In this document: positions 41,157 to 49,296 of the stretch, one piece after another
How positions within the stretch are numbered: the first letter of the stretch is position 1
Layout of the letters: each line of letters opens with the position of its first letter
From: Massilia sp. IC2-477
GTDB taxonomy: Bacteria > Pseudomonadota > Gammaproteobacteria > Burkholderiales > Burkholderiaceae_D
Reading direction: 5' to 3'
Assembly (NCBI RefSeq): GCF_020707265.1
Contig: NZ_JAJFEQ010000004.1
Coordinates: forward strand, 1-64,000
Length of the DNA: 64,000 nucleotides
Notes under the pieces: model-generated
Databases searched by the model: none
What the model was told of the DNA's origin: nothing
Seen by the model: only the letters and a program-made list of their open reading frames with translations
Program-made: the position numbers and the translations under genes

Positions 41157-41275
41157 TTTTGCAAGCCTGCGCTGTCCACCTCCTGCCGGCGAGCGCGAGC
41201 GGTGTGAGAAACCACGCATTTCCCAGCAGCATAGCCGCGGTATAGTGGGCGCCCGATTCCGACCCGCTGCCTGCC

Positions 41276-42775
41276 ATGCGCTTCATGCCGACCATCCTTG
41301 CCGCTGCCCTTGCAGCGCTCGCCAGCTATTCATCCACCGTGTCGGCCGCCGACGCCGCTCCGCCCCTGCCGTCCACGGCGCAGGCTTGGCGCGCCGCCGC
41401 CCTGCGCGACGTCGACGCCGGCTACCGGGTCACCCTGGCCAACCATGCCGGCGCCCACGATCCGCACAACCCGGCATTTCTGCGCAACTTGCGCGCCGCC
41501 AGGGCTCATGGAGCGGCGCTGGCGGCGAAGGTGAATGACGGCAGCGGCTACATCGCGGCCCTGCTGGGCTTTTCGAACCGGATCCACGATGGCCACGCGG
41601 GCGTCTACCCCAGCTTCGATTTCGATGCCGTCAAGCCGGCCGAGTGGCCCGGCTTCGTCGCCGCCTGGCGCGGCGACCTGTTCGTGTATGCGAGCGAGGA
41701 TGGCGCCGCGCGCGAGGGCGAGCGCATCGTGTCCTGCGACGGCAAGCCGGCGCGCCGGCTCTTGGCGCAGAACGTGTTCGCCTTCCTGGGCCGCCCGAAG
41801 GAAGAAGGCCAGTGGTGGAGCCAGGCGCGCAACCTGTTCACCGACTTCGGCAACCCGTTCGCGCCGCGCCCGCAGCGCTGCGTTTTCGAGCTTGACGGCA
41901 GGCAGGTCGAACGCGTGCTGGCCTGGCGCACCATACCCGACTCGCGCACGCCGCTGCTGCGCGACAGCGTCGCCGGCGCTACCCTGCCGGTCGGCCTGAG
42001 CGAACCACGCAAGAACCTGTTCTGGGTCGCCATGCCGACCTTCCAGCCTTCCGACAAGGAGCGCGCCGCCTATCGCGCGATCAACGAGCAGGTGCGCAAG
42101 GAGCGCGAACGCTTCCTCGGCGCCGATGCCGTCGTGGTCGACCTGCGCCGCAACCAGGGTGGCAGCTCGAGCTGGAGCGAGGAGTTCGCCAAGGCGCTGT
42201 GGGGCGACGCCGAGCTGAAACGGCGCGACGATGCCCGCAACCGGAAGGTCGAAGTCTGGTACCGCGCTTCGCCAGGCAACATCGCCTATTACCAGCAGGG
42301 GAAGGAGAAAGACATCGCCCGGGGCGAGACCGCATCCGCGCAGTGGTGGGCCGAGCGCGAAGCGGCCATGCGCAAGGCGCAAGCGGCCGGCAAGCCCTAC
42401 TACATCTCGAAGGACGAGCAGAACGAGGGCAGCGGGACCGTGCAGCAGGCGCCGGCCGCGCCCTTCACCCGCCCGGTCTACGTGATCGTCCCCGGCAACT
42501 GCGCCAGCGCCTGCCTGGACGCGATCGACTACTTCAAGCTGTTCCCCAACACGAAGCTGGTCGGCGCGCCCAGCTCGGCCGACTCGACCTACATGGAAGT
42601 GCGGGTCGAGCCCCTGCCGGGCGGACTGGCGCGCGTCATCGTGCCGACCAAGCTCTACGTGAACCGGCCGCGCGGCAACGGCGAGTTCTACCGCCCCGAT
42701 ATCCCGGTCACAGACCTGCGCTGGAGCACCGCCACCTTCCTCGAGGTGGTGGAGCGCGACCTGGCGGGCAAATGA
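41276..42775 (+). CDS. S41-like (tail-specific protease family) periplasmic peptidase
   Basis: This 499-residue protein has a signal peptide (about 1-24). The body resembles the ClpP/crotonase-fold peptidases of the S41 family without an obvious PDZ domain. Markers are ADAVVVDLRRNQGGSSSW, a typical S41 strand-turn, and PVYVIVPGNCASACLDAIDYF, whose serine is the probable nucleophile. The catalytic lysine could not be placed with confidence. It overlaps a small membrane-protein gene by four bases. The substrate and role are unknown. Confidence 0.75.
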   Translation: MRFMPTILAAALAALASYSSTVSAADAAPPLPSTAQAWRAAALRDVDAGYRVTLANHAGAHDPHNPAFLRNLRAARAHGAALAAKVNDGSGYIAALLGFSNRIHDGHAGVYPSFDFDAVKPAEWPGFVAAWRGDLFVYASEDGAAREGERIVSCDGKPARRLLAQNVFAFLGRPKEEGQWWSQARNLFTDFGNPFAPRPQRCVFELDGRQVERVLAWRTIPDSRTPLLRDSVAGATLPVGLSEPRKNLFWVAMPTFQPSDKERAAYRAINEQVRKERERFLGADAVVVDLRRNQGGSSSWSEEFAKALWGDAELKRRDDARNRKVEVWYRASPGNIAYYQQGKEKDIARGETASAQWWAEREAAMRKAQAAGKPYYISKDEQNEGSGTVQQAPAAPFTRPVYVIVPGNCASACLDAIDYFKLFPNTKLVGAPSSADSTYMEVRVEPLPGGLARVIVPTKLYVNRPRGNGEFYRPDIPVTDLRWSTATFLEVVERDLAGK

Positions 42776-43083
42776 AAGTCCGGAACACGCGGCGCGATGC
42801 GCTGATCTGCGGGATCGGCATGCTGCTGCTCGGCTTGCTGGCACTCGGCTTCACCACCGGGCTACTCGAGGGTGTACCGTCCGCGCGCCCGCGACGCGTG
42901 TCGCTCTACCGTGCCCCGCCGTGGGTGGCCATCTGCGCCAGCCTGTCCTTCGTATTCGGCGGCCTGGCGGTGCTGCTGACCCACTGCTGGCCGCGGCGCA
43001 TCGGTACCGTTTTCAGCGTCGTGTGCGGCATCCTGCTGTTCATCGTCCTGGCCTGGCTGGCGGTCATGGAGCCGGCGCGCTGA
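42772..43083 (+). CDS. small three-helix membrane protein, hypothetical
   Basis: This 103-residue protein has three membrane segments (about 12-30, 50-67, 77-97) and no known motif. Its ATG overlaps the stop of the S41-like peptidase, so the pair is co-translated; it may be an anchor or partner for that enzyme. The downstream gap to a convergent gene holds a palindromic repeat. Confidence 0.6.
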   Translation: MKVRNTRRDALICGIGMLLLGLLALGFTTGLLEGVPSARPRRVSLYRAPPWVAICASLSFVFGGLAVLLTHCWPRRIGTVFSVVCGILLFIVLAWLAVMEPAR

Positions 43084-43109
43084 CCGATCAGACTCAATGA
43101 CCCTAACCA

Positions 43110-43185
43110 GGGTCAGGTCTGACATTCAGACACAAGCTCTGCAGCAGCAGTTGATGAGCTCGTGTTCAAATGTCAGACCTGACCC
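43110..43185. repeat. 76-bp GGGTCAGGTCTGACATT palindromic element
   Basis: GGGTCAGGTCTGACATT (43110-43126) and its exact complement AATGTCAGACCTGACCC (43169-43185) frame a 42-base inside that continues the symmetry imperfectly (ACAAGCTC and GAGCTCGTGT). It lies in a convergent gap between two genes and encodes nothing. Elements of this look are common intergenic repeats in betaproteobacteria and may be mobilised by REP-type transposases, but no such transposase is in the window. Confidence 0.78.
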
Positions 43186-43202
43186 CGATGGAGCTCGCGG
43201 GC

Positions 43203-43511
43203 TCAGAGCCGCAGGCGCTTGCGCTCCCCCAGGAAGCGCGTCAATGCCGCCTTGCTCATCACGCTTACCGGATCGCCGTGCCACACGAACAGGAAGGGGG
43301 CGCCGCCCTGGCGGTCGGTCAGCTTGGCGGATACCAGGAAGCGGGTGCCGACCGGATAGCGCTCCGGGTCGCTCAGCGCCCGTGCGCACTGCACCCGCAG
43401 CGAGGTGGCATAGGCCTGGCCCGACACAGGGCGAATGCGCACCTGTCCGGTTCTCGGATCGACGAAGGATTCCACCGCCACCTCGCGATAGGCCCAGGTT
43501 TCGCGCGCCAT
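43203..43511 (-). CDS. conserved-looking small protein, hypothetical
   Basis: This 102-residue soluble protein (opening METWAY-like ARETWAYREVAVESF, later YPVGTRFLVSAKL and FLFVWHGDP) appears to be mainly beta strand. It has no signal peptide and no recognised family. It begins four bases after the MFS transporter stop on the same strand and is likely co-transcribed with it. Confidence 0.6.
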   Translation of the reverse strand: MARETWAYREVAVESFVDPRTGQVRIRPVSGQAYATSLRVQCARALSDPERYPVGTRFLVSAKLTDRQGGAPFLFVWHGDPVSVMSKAALTRFLGERKRLRL

Positions 43512-43515
43512 CCCT

Positions 43516-44772
43516 TCAGCCTTTCGCTACTGCCAGTCCCGGACGCGCCACGGGCGCTTCGCGGATCGGCAGGTTGATCAATGCGGCCGCCACGGCCAGC
43601 AGGATGTCGGCATACCACATCCAGGTGTAGTCGCCGAAACGGACAAAGGACAGGCCGCCCAGCCAGGCGCCGAAGAAGCCGCCGATCTGGTGCGACAGCA
43701 GGGTCATGCCGAACAGGGTCGCCAGGTAGCGCATGCCGAACAGCTTGCCCACCAGGCCGGCGGTCGGCGGCACCGTGGCCAGCCAGGTGAAGCCGAGCGC
43801 GCCGGCGAACAGGTAGAAGGTCAGCGCGGTTTTTGGCGCCAGGAGGTAGGCTACGATGATCAGGGCGCGGCCGCCGTAGATGAAGGCGAGCAGCGACTTC
43901 ATGCGATAGCGGTTGGCGAGCGCTCCCGCCGCCAGGCTGCCCGCGATGTTGAACAGCCCGATCAGCGCCAGCGCCGTGGCCGACACGCCGGCCGACAGGC
44001 CGCACAGCGCGACTTCCTGCGGCAGGTGGGTGACGAGGAAGGCGATGTGGAAGCCGCAGGTAAAGAAGCCCAGGTGCAGGCACAGGTAGCTGCGGTCGCG
44101 CATGGCCTGGCGCAGCTGTTCGCTCAGGCTGATGCCTGGGGCGACGGGAGCGGCCGGGGCTGCGCTGGCGGATGAGGTCAGCGGCACGGCCGGCTTCTTG
44201 CGCATGCCCAGCGCCAGCGGGATGGTGAGCAGGGTCGTGGCGGCCATGGTGAGCATGGCGATGACCCAGCCGGCGGACGCAATGATCGCCTGCATCAGTG
44301 GCGCGAACACGAACTGGCCGAAGGAGCCGCCGGCGTTGATGAAGCCCGAGGCAAAAGCGCGCCGCTCGGCGGGCAGGCGCTGGGCGGTAGCGCCGATCAG
44401 GATCGAGAAGCTCCCTGCCCCGGCGCCGGCGGCGGACAGGATGCCCATGCTGAGCAGCAGCCCCCACTCGGAGGACATGAAGGGCGTGGCGGCCGTGCCG
44501 ACAGCGAGCATGACGCCGCCGATCACGATCACGCGCGCCGGGCCGTACTTGTCGGCGATGGCGCCGAAGACCGGCTGCGAGGCTCCCCACATGAGCTGGG
44601 CGACCGCCATCGCGAAGCTGATGGTGGCGATGCCGAGGCCGGTGGAAGTGTTGATCGGCGACAGGAACAGGCCCGTGGTCAGGCGCGCGCCCATCGTGAT
44701 CATCAGGATCGTGCTCGCGGCCAGGATCAGCATCCAGGCCGCGCGCGGCGTCATCGTTTCTTGCGTTGTCAT
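43516..44772 (-). CDS. major facilitator superfamily transporter
   Basis: This 418-residue protein has twelve predicted membrane helices and the MFS loop motif after helix 2 (GAIADKYGPARVIVIGG). The opening MGARLTTGLFLSPINTSTG is like anion:anion antiporters of the oxalate/formate (OFA-like) group, but substrate cannot be assigned. It has its own strong promoter with a palindromic operator-like site (44811-44839), so it is probably induced by its substrate. A small hypothetical gene follows. The start is preceded by GGGGAG at good distance. Confidence 0.85.
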   Translation of the reverse strand: MTTQETMTPRAAWMLILAASTILMITMGARLTTGLFLSPINTSTGLGIATISFAMAVAQLMWGASQPVFGAIADKYGPARVIVIGGVMLAVGTAATPFMSSEWGLLLSMGILSAAGAGAGSFSILIGATAQRLPAERRAFASGFINAGGSFGQFVFAPLMQAIIASAGWVIAMLTMAATTLLTIPLALGMRKKPAVPLTSSASAAPAAPVAPGISLSEQLRQAMRDRSYLCLHLGFFTCGFHIAFLVTHLPQEVALCGLSAGVSATALALIGLFNIAGSLAAGALANRYRMKSLLAFIYGGRALIIVAYLLAPKTALTFYLFAGALGFTWLATVPPTAGLVGKLFGMRYLATLFGMTLLSHQIGGFFGAWLGGLSFVRFGDYTWMWYADILLAVAAALINLPIREAPVARPGLAVAKG

Positions 44773-44810
44773 GTGCGACTCCCCGAATGGGCGTGTTGCC
44801 CGTTCGAGGA

Positions 44811-44839
44811 ATTATAGTGCATATGCACGCACATGTCAG
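44811..44839 (-). promoter_or_regulatory. sigma-70 promoter with internal operator for the MFS gene
   Basis: Read on the minus strand, CTGACA (44839-44834), a 17-base spacer and an exact TATAAT (44816-44811) make a near-consensus promoter 38 bases before the start codon. The spacer holds the perfect 12-base palindrome GTGCATATGCAC (44817-44828) abutting the -10 box, where a bound repressor would block RNA polymerase. Confidence 0.7.
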
Positions 44840-44851
44840 AGAGCTATCTAC

Positions 44852-45376
44852 TTAGCCCGGTTCCGCGGCGCGGATCAGCAGCGCCACCGACTCCGCCGCC
44901 ATGCCCTCTTCACGCCCGAGGAAGCCCAGCTTTTCGTTGGTCTTGGCCTTGATGTTCACCTGCTGCGGCGACAGGCCCAGGTCTTCGGCGATGCGCGACA
45001 CCATCTGCGGGATGTGCGGCGCCATCTTCGGCTGCTGGGCAATGATGGTCGCGTCGATGTTGCCGATGGTGTAGCCGGTCGCTACCACGCGGTGCGCCAC
45101 TTCCCGCAGCAGGGTGCGCGAATCGGCGCCCGCGAACATCGGGTCGGTGTCGGGGAAATGCTTGCCGATGTCGCCCAGCGCAGCTGCGCCCAGCAGCGAG
45201 TCGATGATCGCGTGCAGCAGCACGTCGGCGTCCGAGTGGCCGAGCAGGCCCAGGCGGTGCGGGATGGTCACGCCGCCGACGATGAGCTTGCGCCCTTCGA
45301 CCAGTGCGTGGCAATCGTAGCCGGTTCCGATGCGGAACGGCGGAGTGGGATTAAAGGATGCTTGTGCCATAGTCAT
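44852..45376 (-). CDS. ispF: 2-C-methyl-D-erythritol 2,4-cyclodiphosphate synthase
   Basis: This 174-residue enzyme forms the cyclic diphosphate of the MEP isoprenoid pathway. It has the full set of family motifs: [11 protein letters not shown] (zinc Asp and His), [22 protein letters not shown] (zinc His, Asp), [12 protein letters not shown], and [14 protein letters not shown] at the C-terminus. Its ATG directly abuts the ispD stop, giving a coupled pair that makes consecutive steps apart from ispE. A second in-frame ATG lies two codons inside. Confidence 0.96.
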   Translation of the reverse strand: MTMAQASFNPTPPFRIGTGYDCHALVEGRKLIVGGVTIPHRLGLLGHSDADVLLHAIIDSLLGAAALGDIGKHFPDTDPMFAGADSRTLLREVAHRVVATGYTIGNIDATIIAQQPKMAPHIPQMVSRIAEDLGLSPQQVNIKAKTNEKLGFLGREEGMAAESVALLIRAAEPG

Positions 45377-46114
45377 TCAGTTCGTTGTCGGTTCGGTTCG
45401 GAAAGCAGCCAGGTACATCTCCGCGATGCGGATGTCGGCCGGCAGCGTCACCTTCAGGTTGCGGGGATGCCCTTCCACCAACTTGGGGGCCAGTCCCAGC
45501 GCTTCAACCGCGCTGGCGTCATCGGTGATTGCGGCCGGATCCGTCGCGGCATCGAGTGCCCGGCACAGCAGCTGGTAGCGGAACATCTGCGGGGTCTGCG
45601 CCAGCCACAGGCCATCGCGCGTGACGGTCGCCACCTCCCCTCCGACGTGGCGCTTGACGGTGTCGACCACCGGCAGCGCCAGCAGGCCGCCGGCCGGGTG
45701 TTCACCCGTTTCGACGATCAGGCGCGCGATCAGTTCCGCGTCGAGGCCGGGACGCGCGGCGTCGTGCACCAGGATCCAGTCGTCCAGCGACACGCTGCCG
45801 TGCAGCATGCGCAGGCCATTGCGGATCGATTCCATGCGGGTGGCGCCGCCGCAGCGCAGCACCGTCACGCCCTCCGCCGGCACGACGCCGTCGATGAAGG
45901 GATCGTCGGCGCTCACCACCACATAGGTGTGTGCAATGAGCGGGCTGGAGCGGAAGGCGTCGATGGTGTGGCGCAGCATGGGCTTGCCGCCGATGGGCAG
46001 GTATTGCTTGGGACTGCCGGCGGCCATGCGGGCGCCGACGCCGGCCGCCGGGATCAGCGCGAGATAGCGCTGCGACGCTTCTTGGGTTACTGGTGTTGCA
46101 GGGTCAGTCATCAT
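45377..46114 (-). CDS. ispD: 2-C-methyl-D-erythritol 4-phosphate cytidylyltransferase
   Basis: This 245-residue enzyme attaches CMP to MEP in isoprenoid synthesis. The signature is ALIPAAGVGARMAAGSPKQYLPIGGKPMLRHTI, the nucleotide-binding glycine loop with its catalytic Arg and Lys. VHDAARPGLD (metal site) and PVVDTVK follow, then LAQTPQMFRYQLL. The first ~12 residues are an extra N-terminal extension. It overlaps the secreted HExxH gene by four bases upstream and abuts ispF downstream. Confidence 0.96.
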   Translation of the reverse strand: MMTDPATPVTQEASQRYLALIPAAGVGARMAAGSPKQYLPIGGKPMLRHTIDAFRSSPLIAHTYVVVSADDPFIDGVVPAEGVTVLRCGGATRMESIRNGLRMLHGSVSLDDWILVHDAARPGLDAELIARLIVETGEHPAGGLLALPVVDTVKRHVGGEVATVTRDGLWLAQTPQMFRYQLLCRALDAATDPAAITDDASAVEALGLAPKLVEGHPRNLKVTLPADIRIAEMYLAAFRTEPTTN

Positions 46115-46821
46115 GTCTTGCTTTTTCGTACAGGTCGAATCAGCGACTGTACCTCACCTCCGCAAACCTTGCCGAGGCGGGCATATTCCTGCGGCGAGTC
46201 GATGGCTGCCTGCAAGGCCTCGACCTTCGCCATTTCGCTTTTAATATAGGGCATCCAGCCGCGGTCGATTTCGCGCTGGAGCAGGGTTTGCGCTTGTCCG
46301 ATGCGCGCGTACAGCGGCTTGTCCTCGAAACGCCGCTCGAGGGCCTGGCGCACCCGGCTTTCCGCCCTGGGCAGGTAGTCGAGATAGGTGTTCAGGTGGC
46401 GCATCTCGTGCGCCAGCACTTCTTCATAGGCGCAGGAGCCGGGCCGGAATTCGCGGCTGATGAAGACCACGATCGGCGGATAGGTGAGCTTGATCTCGAT
46501 ATGCGGCGCGATGCACTCGTAGCCGCTGGCAGGATCGGTGAGCAGGCGCCCGCCGACGTTGATACTCACGCGCGACTCGGTGCGCGTCAGGCCGAGCACG
46601 ACCTGCCCCGGCCGCGCCCTGCCATTCGTGGCCCGCCCCTTCATCGCGGTCAGGCCGCGATAGCCGACAGTGTTATCGATGCGAAAACCGTTCTGGGTGC
46701 CGGTGAGGACCGATAGCGTTTCGCCGATCGTGTCCTCGCAACGCGCCTGGAAGTCGGTGCGCGGCGCAGCCGCGGCTGCCAGCGCCCAGCACCACAGGAC
46801 AAGCGCCAGCAGGAGTTTCAT
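46111..46821 (-). CDS. secreted HExxH zinc-peptidase-like protein
   Basis: This 236-residue protein has a signal peptide (about 1-19, ending AAA-AP). Around residue 140 it has VLAHEMRHLNTYLDYL, an HExxH zinc-binding motif with a further candidate ligand downstream. Cysteines in QARCEDT, GYECIAP and GSCAYEE may form disulfides. The motif and export suggest a periplasmic metallopeptidase of unknown substrate, although an inactive relative cannot be excluded. Its stop overlaps the ispD start and it follows the NUDIX gene by three bases. Confidence 0.72.
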   Translation of the reverse strand: MKLLLALVLWCWALAAAAAPRTDFQARCEDTIGETLSVLTGTQNGFRIDNTVGYRGLTAMKGRATNGRARPGQVVLGLTRTESRVSINVGGRLLTDPASGYECIAPHIEIKLTYPPIVVFISREFRPGSCAYEEVLAHEMRHLNTYLDYLPRAESRVRQALERRFEDKPLYARIGQAQTLLQREIDRGWMPYIKSEMAKVEALQAAIDSPQEYARLGKVCGGEVQSLIRPVRKSKT

Positions 46822-46824
46822 TGT

Positions 46825-47382
46825 TCAGACTGGATTCCAGCTGCCCGACAGGATTTTCTCGAGCCAGAAAGTGCCGATGATGGTTTTCACGTCCGTGATC
46901 TCGCCGCGCTTGACCATCTCGAGCAGCTCGGGGACGGTCACCGTGAAGGTTTCCAGGAATTCGCCCTCGTCGAGCTTCTGCTCGCCCGCCGTCAGGTCTT
47001 CGGCCAGGAACAGTTCCAGGTGCTCGTCGGAATACGCGATGGCGTTGTGGATGGTGCAGACGAAGCGCCACCTGGCGGCCGTGTAGCCGGTCTCTTCTTC
47101 CAGCTCGCGCTTGGCGCAGGCCAGGTGGTCTTCGCCCGGGTCGATCTTCCCGGCCGGGAACTCGATGAAGACCTGGGAATTTGGATAGCGGAACTGGCGC
47201 TCGAGCAGCACGCGGCCGTCAGGCAGCAGCGGCAGGATGACCACCGCGCCGGGGTGGCGGATGAATTCGCGCTGGGTGGTGGAACCGTCGGGGAGCTTGA
47301 TGCGGTCGCGCTCGACCTTGAGGAAATGGCCATCGTAGACCACGCCGCCGTCGATGCGGGTCTCGCGTAAATCTTGAACCAT
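46825..47382 (-). CDS. NUDIX hydrolase, ADP-ribose pyrophosphatase type
   Basis: This 185-residue protein has the Nudix box GEDHLACAKRELEEETGY (Gly-x5-Glu-x7-Arg-Glu-Leu-x-Glu-Glu-x-Gly form) at about residues 92-110, preceded by FIEFPAGKIDPG as in ADP-sugar pyrophosphatases (NudF type). It would cleave ADP-ribose and related nucleotide sugars to AMP in the cytoplasm. It heads a run with the HExxH gene, ispD and ispF. A single GTAGGG hairpin lies just upstream. Confidence 0.9.
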   Translation of the reverse strand: MVQDLRETRIDGGVVYDGHFLKVERDRIKLPDGSTTQREFIRHPGAVVILPLLPDGRVLLERQFRYPNSQVFIEFPAGKIDPGEDHLACAKRELEEETGYTAARWRFVCTIHNAIAYSDEHLELFLAEDLTAGEQKLDEGEFLETFTVTVPELLEMVKRGEITDVKTIIGTFWLEKILSGSWNPV

Positions 47383-47403
47383 GCGGTCTCCAGTTACAGG
47401 GTT

Positions 47404-47432
47404 GTAGGGTGGGCGGCTGGTCCGCCCACGCG
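47404..47432. repeat. single GTAGGGTGGGCGG hairpin
   Basis: GTAGGGTGGGCGG (47404-47416), a five-base loop CTGGT and CCGCCCACGCG make one hairpin identical in arms to half of the compound element at 26185-26296. It lies between the DUF2818 stop codon and the NUDIX start. Confidence 0.8.
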
Positions 47433-47433
47433 C

Positions 47434-47766
47434 TCAACCGCGCTTCTTGCGCAGGTAACGGAGCACGAAACCGGGGAACGCCAGCACCAGGAACAGGCAG
47501 CCGGTGACCGCATAGAACTCCCAGTTCTGCGCGAACACGCCGCCGATACGGGATTCCAGGGTGCGAGCCAGGAAGCCGACGACAAAGTATAAAACAATTA
47601 ACTCTAACAGGCGCAGCGGGAAGGACTTCGTGCGCGGGGGGATGCCGTCACCAGCGGTATTCGATTTCAGTGGAATGAAACCGAACACGCGCTCGGTGAG
47701 GAAAGGCAGGTTGGCGGCCGCGAGTGCAATCGCGACCACCAGCCAGGACGCCAGGGAGGAATCCAA
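47434..47766 (-). CDS. DUF2818 family membrane protein
   Basis: This protein of about 110 residues follows nuoN by eight bases in the same direction. It has the DUF2818 pattern: SLASWLVVAIALAAANLPFL at the start, a mid-protein KSFPLRLLELIVLYFVVGFLARTLE, and a hydrophobic third segment ending in a basic tail (RYLRKKRG). Such genes sit at the end of nuo operons in betaproteobacteria, function unknown. No ATG lies at the conserved start, so a TTG at 47766 is used; a ribosome site is not obvious. Confidence 0.78.
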   Translation of the reverse strand: MDSSLASWLVVAIALAAANLPFLTERVFGFIPLKSNTAGDGIPPRTKSFPLRLLELIVLYFVVGFLARTLESRIGGVFAQNWEFYAVTGCLFLVLAFPGFVLRYLRKKRG

Positions 47767-47774
47767 GGCGCTTG

Positions 47775-49289
47775 TTACTTTGCGAGGGTGGCCTGCATGG
47801 TGCTGTAGCACACCGCCAGCAGCCAGCCCGGAACGATACCCAGCACCACCACGGCCAGGCCGTTGAGCGACATCACGACGCGCATGTCGGCCGGGGTGTT
47901 GATGGCGGCAGTATCGGCGGCTTCGTCGAACCAGATGGTCTTGACGATGCGCAGGTAGTAGAAGGCGCCGATCAGCGAGAACAGCACCGCCACGACGGCC
48001 AGCCACACCATGCCGGCGTTGGCGACAGCCTGCAGCACGGCCCACTTGGCCATGAAGCCGACCATCGGCGGCACGCCCGCCAGCGAGAACATCAGGATGG
48101 TCATGACGATCGCGAACCACGGCGAACGCTTACCCAGGCCCTTGAAGTCGGCGATGGTCTCGGCTTCGTGGCCGGCGCGCGCCAGCATCATGATCAGGCC
48201 GAAGCTGCCGACCGTGGTCAGCACGTAAGTGATGGTGTAGTACATCGCGGCGCTGTACGAAGCCGCGGCATTGCTGCTGTCGCCGTTGACGACGCCGGTC
48301 ATCATGCCCAGCACCACGAAGCCCATCTGGGCGATGGTCGAGTAGGCCAGCATACGCTTGATGTTGGTCTGCGCGATCGCGGTGATGTTACCCACGGCCA
48401 GCGACAGCACGGCCAGCACCAGCAGCATCTGCTGCCAGTCGAAGGCCATCGCCGGCAGTGCTTCCACCAGCAGGCGGATCACCATGGCGAAGGTCGCCAG
48501 CTTCGGCGCGCCCCCCAGCAGCAGGGTGACGGCGGTCGGGGCGCCCTGCACCACGTCCGGAACCCACATGTGGAACGGGACCACGCCCAGCTTGAAGGCC
48601 AGGCCGGCCACGACGAAGACCAGGCCGAACACCAGGATGGTCGAGTTCGCGCCGGCGGCCGAGCTCACCTGGTTGATGGCGTCGACGTTGAGCGAACCGG
48701 TGGCGCCGTAGATCATCGACATGCCGTACAGCAGGAAGCCCGAGGACAGCGCGCCCAGGATGAAGTACTTCATCGCGGCTTCGGTCGAGATGGTGTGGTC
48801 GCGGCGCATCGCCACCAGCGCGTACAGCGACAGCGACATCAGTTCCACGCCCAGGTAGATCGACAGCATGCTGTTACCCGAGATCATGATCATCTGGCCC
48901 AGCATCGAGAACAGTGCAAGCACGTAGAACTCGCCGCCCAGGTTACCGGACATCATGGCGCGGTCGCCGGCGTACTGGCGCGAATACACCAGGGTCATCG
49001 CGACGGCCGCGTAGGTCACCAGCTTGAGCAGGTTGGACATCGGGTCCGACACGTACATGCCGTTGAAGGTGGTCACGGTGGCGCCGCTGTTCATGTCCGC
49101 GAAGGTGAACACGGCGCAGCCGGCGATCGCCAGCAGGCTCAGCGCGTACGTCAGGTTGCGCTTGCCCTCTTTCAGGAACATGTCGATCAGCAGGATCGCG
49201 GCAGCCGCGATCAGCAGGAAGATTTCGGCATAGACCGGCGCCAGATTGGTGTCGGTCGCTGCTAACAGAGTGGAGTTCATTTCGTTCAT
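47775..49289 (-). CDS. nuoN: NADH-quinone oxidoreductase subunit N
   Basis: This 504-residue antiporter-like subunit of complex I has 14 predicted membrane helices. Conserved charged residues in the middle include the lysine of LAFKLGVVPFHMWVPDVVQGAP and the glutamate of VELMSLSLYALVAM. It forms one of three proton channels in the membrane arm. It is the last nuo gene and is followed closely by DUF2818. Confidence 0.95.
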   Translation of the reverse strand: MNEMNSTLLAATDTNLAPVYAEIFLLIAAAAILLIDMFLKEGKRNLTYALSLLAIAGCAVFTFADMNSGATVTTFNGMYVSDPMSNLLKLVTYAAVAMTLVYSRQYAGDRAMMSGNLGGEFYVLALFSMLGQMIMISGNSMLSIYLGVELMSLSLYALVAMRRDHTISTEAAMKYFILGALSSGFLLYGMSMIYGATGSLNVDAINQVSSAAGANSTILVFGLVFVVAGLAFKLGVVPFHMWVPDVVQGAPTAVTLLLGGAPKLATFAMVIRLLVEALPAMAFDWQQMLLVLAVLSLAVGNITAIAQTNIKRMLAYSTIAQMGFVVLGMMTGVVNGDSSNAAASYSAAMYYTITYVLTTVGSFGLIMMLARAGHEAETIADFKGLGKRSPWFAIVMTILMFSLAGVPPMVGFMAKWAVLQAVANAGMVWLAVVAVLFSLIGAFYYLRIVKTIWFDEAADTAAINTPADMRVVMSLNGLAVVVLGIVPGWLLAVCYSTMQATLAK

Positions 49290-49296
49290 GGCTTAT

